Notes under the pieces: generated by a model
The model's input: the letters and a program-made list of their open reading frames with translations, nothing else
What the model was told of the DNA's origin: nothing
Database searches by the model: none
Shown: piece after piece, positions 37,829 through 46,829 of the stretch
Position numbering within the stretch: the first letter of the stretch is position 1
How the letters are laid out: every line of letters begins with the position of its first letter
Assembly (NCBI RefSeq): GCF_003012815.1
Contig: NZ_PXYJ01000003.1
Span: forward strand, 124,001 to 188,000
DNA: 64,000 nt
Origin: Allosphingosinicella vermicomposti
GTDB lineage: Bacteria > Pseudomonadota > Alphaproteobacteria > Sphingomonadales > Sphingomonadaceae
Direction: 5' to 3'
Made by a program: the position numbers and the translations under genes

Positions 37829-37913
37829 CTTTTCCCTTTCCAAACCTGTTCGACGTCATAATCCGGTCAGAATATATTTTCCTACTTCCGCCTTTTGTGA
37901 TCCATCCTTCCGG

Positions 37914-38393
37914 ATGACGCAGCGCCGCACTCCATCCCGCCGCCCTTTGCCCGCCACCCATATCCGCGTGCCCGCCTTCGCGCCGGTGCCGCTCCGCTAT
38001 CGCGCCGACGGCTGGACGCCGGGGCGGCAGGCGGATTTTCTTGGGAAGCTTGCCGAAACCCGCTCCGTCGCCGCCGCCGCGCGCCATGTCGGCATGACTC
38101 GGGAAAGCGCCTATCGCCTGCGGGAGAAAGAGGGCGCGGGAAGCTTCGCCGCCGCCTGGGACGCGATCATGCCCCGCCTCGCCGCGCTCCAACTGGCCGG
38201 GCCCCGGAAGGTCACACCGTCACCCAATTTCCACCGCGCTTTTTATGGCACATTGAAACCCATCATGCGCGGCGGCAAACATGTCGCGACGCTCCATTCC
38301 ACGAGCAACGACGCGGCCTTGCAGCTTTACCGGCAGGACATGGCCATTCGCCGCCTTCACCGCCGCAGGGCCGAAAGGTCACAGGTGAAATGA
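37914..38393 (+). CDS. Putative helix-turn-helix protein
   Basis: 159 residues from the ATG at 37914. The middle segment RQADFLGKLAETRSVAAAARHVGMTRESAYRLREK reads as a helix-turn-helix, like many small sphingomonad DNA-binding proteins. The rest is Arg/Ala-rich, and the C-terminus (MAIRRLHRRRAERSQ) is basic. Target and function unknown. It may be an orphan regulator of the divergent DUF2200 gene. Confidence 0.65.
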   Translation: MTQRRTPSRRPLPATHIRVPAFAPVPLRYRADGWTPGRQADFLGKLAETRSVAAAARHVGMTRESAYRLREKEGAGSFAAAWDAIMPRLAALQLAGPRKVTPSPNFHRAFYGTLKPIMRGGKHVATLHSTSNDAALQLYRQDMAIRRLHRRRAERSQVK

Positions 38394-38420
38394 TTTGAAG
38401 AAGCATCAACTTCTGGACGT

Positions 38421-38912
38421 TCACCGGCCGAGAAACGCGCGGCGGAGGCGTCGCCAGACGCCTGGCTTCGGCGGGGCCATATCCTCGACCGAACACCCGC
38501 TCGGCGCGATGAGGCGGCCTTCGATACCGAGCGCCTTGAACGCCGCGACGGACTCGCCCAGGCGGAACCGGCACCGGGTTCGCGAGGTGGCGCCGTCGGC
38601 CTGGAAGATGATGTCGAGCCCGACAAACCCGTCCCACTCCCATCCGGCAACATCGCCGATCCTCGCGGTCGCGCCGGGTGCGAGCAATATGGCCATCGCA
38701 TCGGCGCCATGAGCCAGCGCCGCCCCCGTTTCTTCATCCACCGTCGTGAAGGACGCGCTCCGCACCTCCACGTGGAAAAGCGTGGGCGTGAGGTTCGCGC
38801 AATAAATGTCTGTGTCGATCTCGGTCGCGTCGGTCACGCCCTCACGCGACACACGCACGATGGCGGGCAGATCGGGCAGGGTATCGCGGTGTTGGACGGG
38901 GCTCTTCGGCAT
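38421..38912 (-). CDS. Hypothetical protein
   Basis: 163 residues from the ATG at 38912. No signal peptide or membrane segment. Sequence such as EIDTDIYCANLTPTLFHVEVRSASFTTVDEETGAALAHG and AILLAPGATARIGDVAGWEWDGFVGLDIIFQAD suggests an all-beta fold. Not recognised. It converges on the HTH-like gene and is divergent from the broken DUF1801 gene. Confidence 0.6.
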   Translation of the reverse strand: MPKSPVQHRDTLPDLPAIVRVSREGVTDATEIDTDIYCANLTPTLFHVEVRSASFTTVDEETGAALAHGADAMAILLAPGATARIGDVAGWEWDGFVGLDIIFQADGATSRTRCRFRLGESVAAFKALGIEGRLIAPSGCSVEDMAPPKPGVWRRLRRAFLGR

Positions 38913-39030
38913 CGAACGCCTTCTATGCCCGGACGGTGGTCCGTACAAATCCGCCGCGCCGGTGTTCGTGCAATCTTTCCACGACCCCATGCCTGGCCGA
39001 GCATCAGGGACAAGCGGAAAGGCGCGGCGC

Positions 39031-39454
39031 ATGACGAAGGCGAACGACGACGAAGGCCCCACCCTCCTGTCCGGCGGCAAACCGCAAATCGCCAAGGGTT
39101 ATGGCGACGCTCCGGTCCAGGCCTATATCGCCGCCATGCCGGGCTGGAAGAGCGCGGCCGGTGCCCGCATCGACGCGATCATCACGGAAACCGTGCCGGG
39201 CGTCTGCAAGGCGGTGAAGTGGAATTCACCTTTCTATGGCGTCGAACAGGGCCTGTGGTTCTTAAGCTTCCACGTCTTTGCCAAATATATCAAATCGCCT
39301 TCTTCCGCGGCACCTCGCTCGATCCCGTCCCGCCTGTCGCGTCCAAAAGCGGAGACACGCGTTACTCCACATCAATGAAGGCGAAATGTGGGACGAAGCG
39401 CAATTCGCCGCCTGGGTCGCCGCCGCGAGCCAGCTACCGGGAGAAAAGATGTGA
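39031..39454 (+). pseudogene. DUF1801 gene with two frameshifts
   Basis: From the ATG at 39031 the frame reads a clear DUF1801 protein (GGKPQIAKGYGDAPVQAYIAAMPGWKSAAGARIDAIITETVPGV, KWNSPFYG, FHVFAKYIK). After 39294 the homology moves by one base (IAFFRGTSLDPVPPVASKSGDTRY), and after about 39365 by another (LHINEGEMWDEAQFAAWVAAASQLPGEKM), ending with TGA at 39452-39454. Each break is explained by one missing base (an A and a C). The last codons overlap the GTG of the following lipoprotein gene, as in an intact operon. Confidence 0.82.
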
Positions 39455-40068
39455 AGCCCCTGAAGACCAGCCTTGCCGCCGCCGCGCTCACCCTCAGCCT
39501 CGCCGCCTGTTCGTCCGAGCCATCGGACAATGAGGCGATGGCAGAGCCCGCAAATGTCGCAGCGCCCGCCGCTGACACTCCTCAGCCCGCGCAATCTTCG
39601 CCCGCCAACACCGCCGCCCCCGCGACGCCCGCCGCCGCCAACGTGCTGGCGCTGGAGGGCCTTGGTGCCCTCCGCATCGGCGAGGCTGTGCCCGCGAACA
39701 GCGGCTGGGCCGAACGCGGCGCGCAAATTTCCGACGCGTGCCGCACCGTCACCTCGCCCGATGTGCCCGGCGTCTATGCGATCGTCGAGGATAGCCGCGT
39801 CCGCCGCATCACGCTTGGCCAGCGCTCCACGGTGAAGCTCATCGAAGGGATCGGCGTCGGGGCCACCGAAGCGGACGTGCGCGCCGCCTTCCCCGGTTTC
39901 CGCGAGACGCCGCACAAATATGTCGAGGCGCCGGGCAAATACCTCACCGCCCCTAATGTGGAGAGCGGCGATCCCGCGCTGCGCTTCGAAATCGGCAAGG
40001 ACGGCAAGGTCAGCCTCATCCATGTCGGCACCATGCCGGTCCTTGGCTATGTGGAGGGCTGCGCATGA
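39451..40068 (+). CDS. Small lipoprotein of unknown function
   Basis: 205 residues from the GTG at 39451, which overlaps the preceding stop codon (ATGTGA). A lipoprotein signal (LKTSLAAAALTLSLAAC) is followed by a Pro/Ala/Glu-rich linker and then a compact domain (ALEGLGALRIGEAVPANSGWAERGAQISDACRTVTSPDVPGVYAIVEDSRVRRITLG...). It resembles periplasmic lipoproteins with a repeated small beta domain; no name can be given. Its stop overlaps the next start (ATGA). Confidence 0.75.
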   Translation: MKPLKTSLAAAALTLSLAACSSEPSDNEAMAEPANVAAPAADTPQPAQSSPANTAAPATPAAANVLALEGLGALRIGEAVPANSGWAERGAQISDACRTVTSPDVPGVYAIVEDSRVRRITLGQRSTVKLIEGIGVGATEADVRAAFPGFRETPHKYVEAPGKYLTAPNVESGDPALRFEIGKDGKVSLIHVGTMPVLGYVEGCA

Positions 40069-40481
40069 GCAGTGATGAAAATCCCTCGGCGCTGATCGAC
40101 GCCAAGATCGCGGCGTTGGGCGACTGGCGGGGCGAAACCCTCGCCCGCCTCCGCGCACTCATCCGCGCACTCATCCGCGCGGCCGATCCCGACGTCGTCG
40201 AAAGCGTGAAGTGGCGAAAGCCCACCAATCCCGCTGGCGTGCCGGTGTGGGACCATGCCGGCATCCTCTGCACGGGGGAGGTCTACAAAAATTATGTGAA
40301 GCTCACCTTCGCCCAAGGCGCCGCGCTGCCCGACCCCAATGGTCTGTTCAATGCCAGCCTGGAGGGCAATACCCGCCGCGCCATCGACATTCGCGAAGGA
40401 GAGACGAGCGACGAAGGCGCCTTCAAGGCCCTGATCCAGGCCGCCGCCGCCTTGAACAGCGCCCGCATGGCCGGAAAATAA
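40065..40481 (+). CDS. DUF1801 domain protein
   Basis: 138 residues. The YdhG-like DUF1801 fold is shown by ALIDAKIAALGDWRGETLARLRALIRA, VESVKWRKPTNPAGVPVWDHAGILCTGEVYKNYVKLTFAQGA and NTRRAIDIREGE. It carries a 12-base in-frame tandem duplication giving RALIRALIRA near residue 30. Coupled by ATGA to the lipoprotein gene; the broken DUF1801 gene upstream makes this a group of two paralogues. Confidence 0.88.
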   Translation: MSSDENPSALIDAKIAALGDWRGETLARLRALIRALIRAADPDVVESVKWRKPTNPAGVPVWDHAGILCTGEVYKNYVKLTFAQGAALPDPNGLFNASLEGNTRRAIDIREGETSDEGAFKALIQAAAALNSARMAGK

Positions 40482-40559
40482 AAGGAGGAATGAAGGAGAC
40501 AGCGCAAACCGTCGCTCGGCGACGAGCCGGTTGAGATGATCTCGCAAATATCGGAAATC

Positions 40560-40634
40560 TGGAGCGGGCGAAGGGATTCGAACCCTCGACCCCAACCTTG
40601 GCAAGGTTGTGCTCTACCCCTGAGCTACGCCCGC
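40560..40634 (-). tRNA. tRNA-Gly (GCC)
   Basis: The reverse complement gives a cloverleaf with acceptor GCGGGCG / CGCCCGC, D arm GCTCAGGGGTAGAGC, anticodon stem CAACC/GGTTG with loop TTGCCAA (GCC), T arm GAGGGTTCGAATCCCTT, discriminator T and an encoded CCA. 75 bases including CCA. Confidence 0.97.
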
Positions 40635-40793
40635 TCTGGCGCCTGAAGCGCGATCGATGATCGGCTTGGGTGCGGGGCTGCTAGCAGGGAGTCGGGCGGG
40701 CGGCAAGCCCCCTTTGCCGCTTTTCTGGGCCTTGGCAGGAAGGGGCGCGATCCCACATAGAAAAGGCCGAATGGCAAGCATGGAGAGAATGAC

Positions 40794-41708
40794 GTGGCGA
40801 CATTGGGGATGAGCGCGGCCGAAAAGGAGGCTTTCGACGCTTTCACGAAGGACGTGATCGAACCGTCGATGACGCGCCTCGTCATCCTCGATTTCTGGGC
40901 CGAATGGTGCGGGCCGTGCAAGCAGCTTACGCCGGTGCTCGAAAAGGTCGCCGCGGATTACGCGGACAAGGGCGTGATGCTCGCCAAGATCAACGTCGAT
41001 GAAAACAAGATCATCGCCGCGCAATTCCGCGTTCAGACCATCCCCACCGTCTATGCCGTATTCCAGGGTCAGCTTGTCGCGGACCTGACCCCGGCGCGAA
41101 CCGAGGGGCAGTTGACCCGCGCGCTCGACCAGCTTCTCGCTCAATTGCCGGTGCAGGGCGAAGCGCAGCAGACCGAAGCTGAAATCGCGCCACTGATCGC
41201 GATGGGCGAGCAGGTTTTGGGCGAAGGCGACGCGCCGCGCGCCATCTCGATCTTTCGTCAGATCGCCGACATGGCGCCCGATCATGCCGAGATACTGAGC
41301 GGCCTCGCCCGCGCCCTGATCGCGAATGGAGAGGTGGACGAGGCGCGCACGACCCTCGACTCCGCGCCGGAAAAATCCGCGAGCGATCGCGCCATCCAGC
41401 GCGCCCGGGCGGCCCTCGACCTCGCGGCCTCGGCACCGGAACCCGGCGTCGACACAGCCGCGCTCGATGCGCGGATTGCTGCCGATCCCGACGATCACGA
41501 CGCCCGCTATGAGCTGGCGGGCATCCTCATGAATGCCGGACAGCGCGATGCCGCGGCGGATCAGTTGCTGGAAAGCATCGCCCGGAACCGCGACTGGAAT
41601 GACGGCGCGGCCCCCAAGCGCCTCCTCCAATTCCTCGAAGTCGTCGGCCTTGAAGATCCCTGGGCGGGCACCCAGCGGCGGCGGCTGTCCGCTATCCTCT
41701 TCACATGA
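40794..41708 (+). CDS. Thioredoxin-domain chaperone (CnoX/YbbN-like)
   Basis: 304 residues from the GTG at 40794. An N-terminal thioredoxin fold has the active site WCGPC at 38-42. A C-terminal TPR-like half (about 130-304) is alanine-rich with repeated helices (GDAPRAISIFRQIADMAPDHAEILSGLARALIANGEVDEA). This is the YbbN/CnoX architecture, which protects proteins from hypochlorous-acid oxidation and hands them to DnaK and GroEL. It overlaps the LON-domain gene by ATGA, a conserved alphaproteobacterial pair. Confidence 0.92.
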   Translation: MATLGMSAAEKEAFDAFTKDVIEPSMTRLVILDFWAEWCGPCKQLTPVLEKVAADYADKGVMLAKINVDENKIIAAQFRVQTIPTVYAVFQGQLVADLTPARTEGQLTRALDQLLAQLPVQGEAQQTEAEIAPLIAMGEQVLGEGDAPRAISIFRQIADMAPDHAEILSGLARALIANGEVDEARTTLDSAPEKSASDRAIQRARAALDLAASAPEPGVDTAALDARIAADPDDHDARYELAGILMNAGQRDAAADQLLESIARNRDWNDGAAPKRLLQFLEVVGLEDPWAGTQRRRLSAILFT

Positions 41709-42343
41709 GCGAGGGGCCGTTCCGCGTTCCGGTCTTCCCATTGGCCGGCGCCTTGCTGTTTCCGCACAGCCAATTGCCGCTCCACATCTTCGAGCCGCGC
41801 TATCGGGCAATGGTGAAGGATGCGCTGGAAGGCAAAGGGCTGATCGCCATGGTCCAGCCCAAAGGCGGCAGCGACGATCGGCCCGACTTGTTCGACATTG
41901 GCTGCCTTGGCCAGATCGTCGCATCCGATGCGCTGGACGATGGGCGCTACAATATCGTGCTGGAGGGGGTGAAACGGTTCCGCATCGCCCGCGAAGTGCC
42001 GGTTGATACGGCCTATCGCCAGCTCGAAATCGATCTGCGTCCCTTCGCGCGGGATGAGGATGAACCCGATCCGCTCGCCAGCATCCAGCGTGCCGATCTG
42101 GAGCGCGAATCGCGGCGCTATGCCGATGCGCTCGGCTATTCGGTGGATTGGAATGCGGTGAGCCGCCTTGACGATGAGATGCTGGTCAACGGGATCGCCC
42201 AGATCGCGCCGTTCGACGTCGGATCGAAACAGGCCCTGCTGGAGGCGAACACGATCGCCGATCGCGCAGACCTCATCGTCCAGTTCATGCAGTTTCAGGT
42301 GATGGTGCCGGGCGGGGCCGACATGCCCGAAACGCTCCAGTAA
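41705..42343 (+). CDS. LON-substrate-binding-domain protein
   Basis: 212 residues. The whole protein is a Lon N-terminal-like domain: FRVPVFPLAGALLFPHSQLPLHIFEPRYRAMVKDAL, GCLGQIVASDALDDGRYNIVLEGVKRFRIARE, LVNGIAQIAPFDVGSKQALLEA. It has no ATPase or protease part. Such proteins may bind unfolded substrates or act as adaptors. Co-translation with the CnoX-like gene supports a proteostasis role. Confidence 0.9.
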   Translation: MSEGPFRVPVFPLAGALLFPHSQLPLHIFEPRYRAMVKDALEGKGLIAMVQPKGGSDDRPDLFDIGCLGQIVASDALDDGRYNIVLEGVKRFRIAREVPVDTAYRQLEIDLRPFARDEDEPDPLASIQRADLERESRRYADALGYSVDWNAVSRLDDEMLVNGIAQIAPFDVGSKQALLEANTIADRADLIVQFMQFQVMVPGGADMPETLQ

Positions 42344-42346
42344 CCG

Positions 42347-43555
42347 TCAGATGCTGAGGCCGCGAAGCAACAAGGGCAGGTCGCCGCTCTCACCCCGCGC
42401 CTCGGCCATCAGGCGATCCTTGAGCGGGCCGATGCGATGAATGAGGCTCATGCCAAAGCGGCGCACGGCGGACGCCGTCTTGCCGGGCACACCATAGAGG
42501 CGGGTGAGCGTATCGGTGGACGCCGCGACCATGAACGTGTCGAGGCTCCGCCAGCGCGCATAGCGAGCGAGCAATTGCGCGTCGCCAAGGTCGAGCCCGA
42601 GACGGGCGCCTTCGACCAGTACCTGCGCCAAAGCGGCAGCGTCGCGGAAACCAAGATTGAGGCCCTGCCCCGCAATCGGGTGGATGCCGTGCGCGGCGTC
42701 CCCCACCAATGCGAGCCGTTCCCCGGTAATTTGCGTAGCGTGATGAAAGCCAAGCGGGTAGCTGGACCGCGGCCCGGCAAGCGTAATGGCGCCAAGGAAA
42801 CCGCCCATCCGCTTTTCGATCTCCGCCGCAATGGCGCGGTCGGGCAGGCCGAGCGTGGCTGGCGCATCGGCGGCGGAAATCGACCAGACGATTGCGGACC
42901 GCGTGCCGGGCAGCATCGGCAGGATCGCGAACGGGCCCGCCGGATAAAAGATTTCGTAAGCGACATTGCCGTGCGGCCGCTCATGCTCGATCGTCTGGAT
43001 AATCGCGACATGATCATAGGACCAGCGCGCCATGGGGATCTGCGCCGCGTCCCGAGTCGGAGAATTACGGCCTTCTGCCCCGATCAGCAGCGGCGCGGCG
43101 AGCAAACGCCCATCTTCGAGCGCGATACGAACGCCCGCCGCATCCCGCACGACTTCGGCGGCGCGGGTCTTGGGGAGGAAGTTGAGGCCCGGCACAGTCT
43201 TGGCGGTTTCGAACAAGGCGGCGCGAATCAGCCGGTTTTCGAACATCATCCCGAGCGGATCGTCGCCCTGTTCCGCGTCGAAGACGAGCCCGCCGGGCGC
43301 AAGGCCGTCGCTCACCTGGATGGACTGGATCGGGCAGCCATGGCCTTCCAGCCGGCCCGCGACCCCGATCGCCTGCAACATGCGGAAGGACGAACTGGAA
43401 ACCGCCGTGGCGCGGCCATCGAACGTCTTGGCGATCGTCTGTTCCGGATCGGCGGGATCGACGACGATCGTGGAAACCCCATGTTTGCCAAGGGCGATGG
43501 CCAGCGTCAGGCCAACGAGCCCGCCGCCCAAAATGATCACGTCCGCGCGTTCCAT
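42347..43555 (-). CDS. FAD-dependent ubiquinone-biosynthesis monooxygenase (UbiH/UbiF/COQ6 family)
   Basis: 402 residues from the ATG at 43555. It has the dinucleotide-binding GGGLVGLTLAIALGKHG, the second FAD motif GDAAHGIHPIAGQGLNLGFRDAAAL, and a central LLIGAEGRNSPTRD block. Members hydroxylate ring positions C5, C6 or C1 of the ubiquinone precursor; which position cannot be told from sequence. It converges on the LON gene with 3 bases between stops, and is divergent from ftsK across an R4 element. Confidence 0.92.
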   Translation of the reverse strand: MERADVIILGGGLVGLTLAIALGKHGVSTIVVDPADPEQTIAKTFDGRATAVSSSSFRMLQAIGVAGRLEGHGCPIQSIQVSDGLAPGGLVFDAEQGDDPLGMMFENRLIRAALFETAKTVPGLNFLPKTRAAEVVRDAAGVRIALEDGRLLAAPLLIGAEGRNSPTRDAAQIPMARWSYDHVAIIQTIEHERPHGNVAYEIFYPAGPFAILPMLPGTRSAIVWSISAADAPATLGLPDRAIAAEIEKRMGGFLGAITLAGPRSSYPLGFHHATQITGERLALVGDAAHGIHPIAGQGLNLGFRDAAALAQVLVEGARLGLDLGDAQLLARYARWRSLDTFMVAASTDTLTRLYGVPGKTASAVRRFGMSLIHRIGPLKDRLMAEARGESGDLPLLLRGLSI

Positions 43556-43608
43556 GGAGTGGGAGATAGACCGTTTGAACGATGAAGAGAAGAATGTTGA
43601 AATCCGAA

Positions 43609-43684
43609 CCGCTAGCCCTGAGCCTGTCGAAGGGCGTGTGAATGAGACGGTGCACACGCCCTTCGACAGGCTCAGGGCTAGCGG
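43609..43684. repeat. R4 paired palindrome, copy d
   Basis: CCGCTAGCCCTGAGCCTGTCGAAGGGCGTGT and the exactly inverted partner ACACGCCCTTCGACAGGCTCAGGGCTAGCGG around a short centre. It lies in the promoter region between the monooxygenase and ftsK. It is the best-preserved copy in the window. Confidence 0.9.
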
Positions 43685-43782
43685 GAGAGCAAGGGTGGGT
43701 GGGGTCACGATGAACCAGGCTGGCCTTGACCTGGGAGTCCGCTCAAGCGCATGGTAAACAAGCGGAACATTTGGGGGCCAGG

Positions 43783-46089
43783 ATGGCGACTTCGGCAGCG
43801 CGGAATGGGCGGATGACCCGGATGCGCGACGGCATGAAAAAGGGTGCGAAACGATCAGGCACGATGCTGGGCGGCGCTGGCCTCGTCGCGGGCGCTGTCG
43901 TGACCAGCCTGTCGCTGGTCAGCTACCGCCCCACCGATCCGGCTCTCAACACGGCGGCGGCGGGCCCTGTCGGCAATTGGATGTCGGTGCCCGGTGCCTA
44001 TCTGTCGGACCTGTCACTTAGCCTGTTCGGCTTGCCCTCAATCCTCTTTATCCCCCTGCTTCTGCTTCTCGGTCTACGCCTCGTCCGGGGGATTGAAGCG
44101 GGCCGGTGGAAGCGATCGCTGACGCTCATGCTTGTTGCGATTATCCTGGTCGGCACCGGCGCCGGCATGGTCGCTGGCGGAGCAATCAACGGCCTTCCCG
44201 GCGGCTGGGGCGGAGCGATCGGTCTGTCACTCGCCAGCCTTGCTGATCTTGGACTCGCCATGATCGAGCCGAGCTTTGCCGAACCGTTCCGTCTGGTTGT
44301 GATCGGCCTTCTCATCCTGTCGGGTCTGCTGTTTGCATGGTTCGGCCTTGGCCTGCGTTCCGAAGAGCGGCGCTGGCTCATCGGACGCCGCCGCAAGGTC
44401 ATCCGCTCGGCGGTCGCCGACGACCATTATGATGAAAAGGATTTCGAGGAGCCGGAGGAGCGCACGCCCGTCGCCCCGCCCCAACCGAGCCGCACGATCA
44501 TCGCCGACCGCGCCCAGACACCGACAAAGAGTAAAAGGCCGCAGCGGGAGCGTCAGGCGGCGCTGGCACTGGGCGACTCATACGTTCTCCCGACTCTCGA
44601 CCTTCTGACCCCGGCCCCTCCGCCTGCTAACGCTGCGTTGGATAAAGCGAGTTTGGAGCGGAATGCCCGCCTGCTCGAATCGGTGCTCGAAGACTTTTCG
44701 GTGAAAGGCGAGATCGTCGAGGTTCGCCCTGGCCCCGTCGTCACCATGTATGAGCTTGAGCCGGCGAGCGGGATCAAGGCGAGCCGCGTCATCCAGCTGG
44801 CCGACGATATCGCGCGCAACATGTCCGCCCTGTCCGCGCGCGTCGCGACCATTCCCGGCCGCAGCGTGATCGGCATCGAGCTTCCCAATGTGAAGCGTGA
44901 AATGGTGTCCCTGTCCGAACTCATCGCAAGCCATGCGTTCGAGGATCAGAATGCGGCGCTCCCGCTCGTCCTTGGCAAGAATATCGCTGGCGATCCCGTG
45001 GTCGCGGATCTGTCGCCGATGCCGCACTTGCTCGTCGCGGGCACCACCGGATCGGGTAAGTCGGTGGGCCTCAACTGCATGATCCTGTCCCTGCTCTACC
45101 GGCTGACACCGGACGAGTGCCGGATGATCATGATCGATCCCAAGATGCTGGAACTCAGCATCTATGACGACATTCCGCATTTGCTCTCGCCGGTCGTCAC
45201 CGAGCCTGCCAAGGCGATCCGCGCATTGAAATGGACCGTCGAGCAGATGGAGGAGCGCTACCGGATGATGGCGTCGGTTGGTGTCCGGTCGCTCTCCAGC
45301 TTCAACCAGAAGGTGCGCGAAGCAAAGGCCAAGGGGCAGCCCCTCGGCCGCCGCGTCCAGACCGGCTATGATTCGGATACCGGCCAGCCAAAATATGAGA
45401 ATGAGGAGCTGGATTACGACACGTTGCCGCTGATCGTGGTCGTGGTCGACGAGCTGGCTGACCTCATGATGACGGCGGGTAAGGAAGTCGAATTCCTGAT
45501 CCAGCGACTGGCACAGAAGGCGCGCGCGGCGGGCATCCACCTCATCATGGCGACGCAGCGCCCGTCGGTGGACGTCATCACCGGCGTTATCAAGGCCAAC
45601 CTGCCGACCCGCATCTCCTTCTCCGTCACCTCAAAGATCGATTCGCGCACCATCCTTGGCGAGCAAGGCGCGGAGCAATTGCTCGGCAAGGGCGACATGC
45701 TCTACATGCCCGGCGGAAAGCAGATCGCCCGCGTCCACGGCCCCTTCGTGTCGGACGAGGAAGTGCGCGCGGTTGCCGACCATTGGCGCGCGCAGGGAAC
45801 GCCGGATTACAATCAATCCGTCACCGAAGAGCCCGAAGACGGCGGCTACCTGTTCGAAGGTCAGCCAACCGGCGACGACGACGCTGAAACGCAGCTTTAC
45901 CGCAAGGCCGTGCAGACGGTGGCGGAGAGCCAGAAGGCCTCAACGAGCTACATTCAGCGTCAGCTTCGCATCGGCTATAACAGCGCCGCGCGCCTGATCG
46001 AACGGATGGAAAAGGAAGGTATTGTTTCCTCTCCCGATCATGTCGGCCGCCGCGAAGTGCTGATCGATGCCGAAGGGCACGCCATCTGA
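43783..46089 (+). CDS. ftsK: DNA translocase FtsK
   Basis: 768 residues from the ATG at 43783. The N-terminal part has about four membrane segments (residues 25-200). A short linker follows with EEPEERTPVAPPQPS. The alpha/beta motor has Walker A GTTGSGKSVGLN and Walker B LIVVVVDELADLMM. The gamma winged helix lies at the C-terminus (QKASTSYIQRQLRIGYNSAARLIERMEKEGIVSSPDHVGRREVL), which reads KOPS sites. It anchors at the division septum and pumps chromosome dimers to dif. Confidence 0.97.
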   Translation: MATSAARNGRMTRMRDGMKKGAKRSGTMLGGAGLVAGAVVTSLSLVSYRPTDPALNTAAAGPVGNWMSVPGAYLSDLSLSLFGLPSILFIPLLLLLGLRLVRGIEAGRWKRSLTLMLVAIILVGTGAGMVAGGAINGLPGGWGGAIGLSLASLADLGLAMIEPSFAEPFRLVVIGLLILSGLLFAWFGLGLRSEERRWLIGRRRKVIRSAVADDHYDEKDFEEPEERTPVAPPQPSRTIIADRAQTPTKSKRPQRERQAALALGDSYVLPTLDLLTPAPPPANAALDKASLERNARLLESVLEDFSVKGEIVEVRPGPVVTMYELEPASGIKASRVIQLADDIARNMSALSARVATIPGRSVIGIELPNVKREMVSLSELIASHAFEDQNAALPLVLGKNIAGDPVVADLSPMPHLLVAGTTGSGKSVGLNCMILSLLYRLTPDECRMIMIDPKMLELSIYDDIPHLLSPVVTEPAKAIRALKWTVEQMEERYRMMASVGVRSLSSFNQKVREAKAKGQPLGRRVQTGYDSDTGQPKYENEELDYDTLPLIVVVVDELADLMMTAGKEVEFLIQRLAQKARAAGIHLIMATQRPSVDVITGVIKANLPTRISFSVTSKIDSRTILGEQGAEQLLGKGDMLYMPGGKQIARVHGPFVSDEEVRAVADHWRAQGTPDYNQSVTEEPEDGGYLFEGQPTGDDDAETQLYRKAVQTVAESQKASTSYIQRQLRIGYNSAARLIERMEKEGIVSSPDHVGRREVLIDAEGHAI

Positions 46090-46169
46090 ACGAAAGGGAA
46101 CCGGCGGGTTCACTGGGCATTCAAGACCAAAACCCCATATCCCCAAACCACATGATTGGAGATTTCGTG

Positions 46170-46793
46170 ATGACGCGTTTTCTGGCGCTCTCCCTTGCCG
46201 CCGTGCCGTTGGCCGCTTCCGCCGTAACGCCCGCCGCGGCGGTCACGCCGGTCATGGCGATTAATCAAGTGCAGTCGCATCTTAAGGCGGTGAATACGAT
46301 GACCGCCAATTTCAGCCAGACCGGGCGAGGGGGCCAAACTTTGACCGGCACGTTGAGCTTGAAGCGGCCTGGCAAGATCCGCTTTCAATATCAGAAGGGC
46401 GTGCCGATGCTGATCGTGGGCGACGGCAAATCGCTCGCCATGATCGACTATGAGGTCAATCAGGTGCAGCGCTGGCCGATCGGCGGATCGCCGCTCGCCG
46501 TCTTGCTCAACCCCAACCAGGATCTGTCGCGGGTTGCGAAAGTGACGCGTAATGACGGTCAGGTCATGCTCGTTCAGGCGCGCGATCCCAAGCGCCCGGA
46601 ATTCGGCACGATCACCCTCTCCTTTGCAAAGGTCGCAAGCGGCCCGGCGGGGCTGGTTCTGTCGGGCTGGACGACGCGCGATGCGCAGAACAATGTGACG
46701 ACAGTGCGCCTGTCGGGCCACCGCTTCAACGTCGCGGTTGCCGACAGCCTGTTCCGCTACGCCGACCCCCGCCGCAAGGGGCCAAAAGGTTAA
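46170..46793 (+). CDS. lolA: Outer-membrane lipoprotein carrier protein LolA-like
   Basis: 207 residues from the ATG at 46170. The signal peptide is MTRFLALSLAAVPLAASAVTPAAA. The mature part shows the LolA half-barrel: VQSHLKAVNTMTANFSQTGRGGQTLTGTLSLKRPGKIRFQYQKGVPMLIVGDGKSLAMIDYEVNQVQRWPI. LolA carries lipoproteins across the periplasm. It follows ftsK by 80 bases on the same strand, a widely conserved ftsK-lolA order. Confidence 0.92.
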   Translation: MTRFLALSLAAVPLAASAVTPAAAVTPVMAINQVQSHLKAVNTMTANFSQTGRGGQTLTGTLSLKRPGKIRFQYQKGVPMLIVGDGKSLAMIDYEVNQVQRWPIGGSPLAVLLNPNQDLSRVAKVTRNDGQVMLVQARDPKRPEFGTITLSFAKVASGPAGLVLSGWTTRDAQNNVTTVRLSGHRFNVAVADSLFRYADPRRKGPKG

Positions 46794-46829
46794 CGCGTTC
46801 ATCGGCCCGACAGGTTCGGGCTTCTATAG

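Noticed and set aside
42437-43585. 382-codon plus-strand frame opposite the UbiH-type gene
   Set aside because: Shadow frame; the minus strand carries both FAD motifs.
43556-43708. N-terminal extension of the UbiH-type protein
   Set aside because: The extra 51 residues are translated R4 repeat; the FAD motif begins right after the ATG at 43555.
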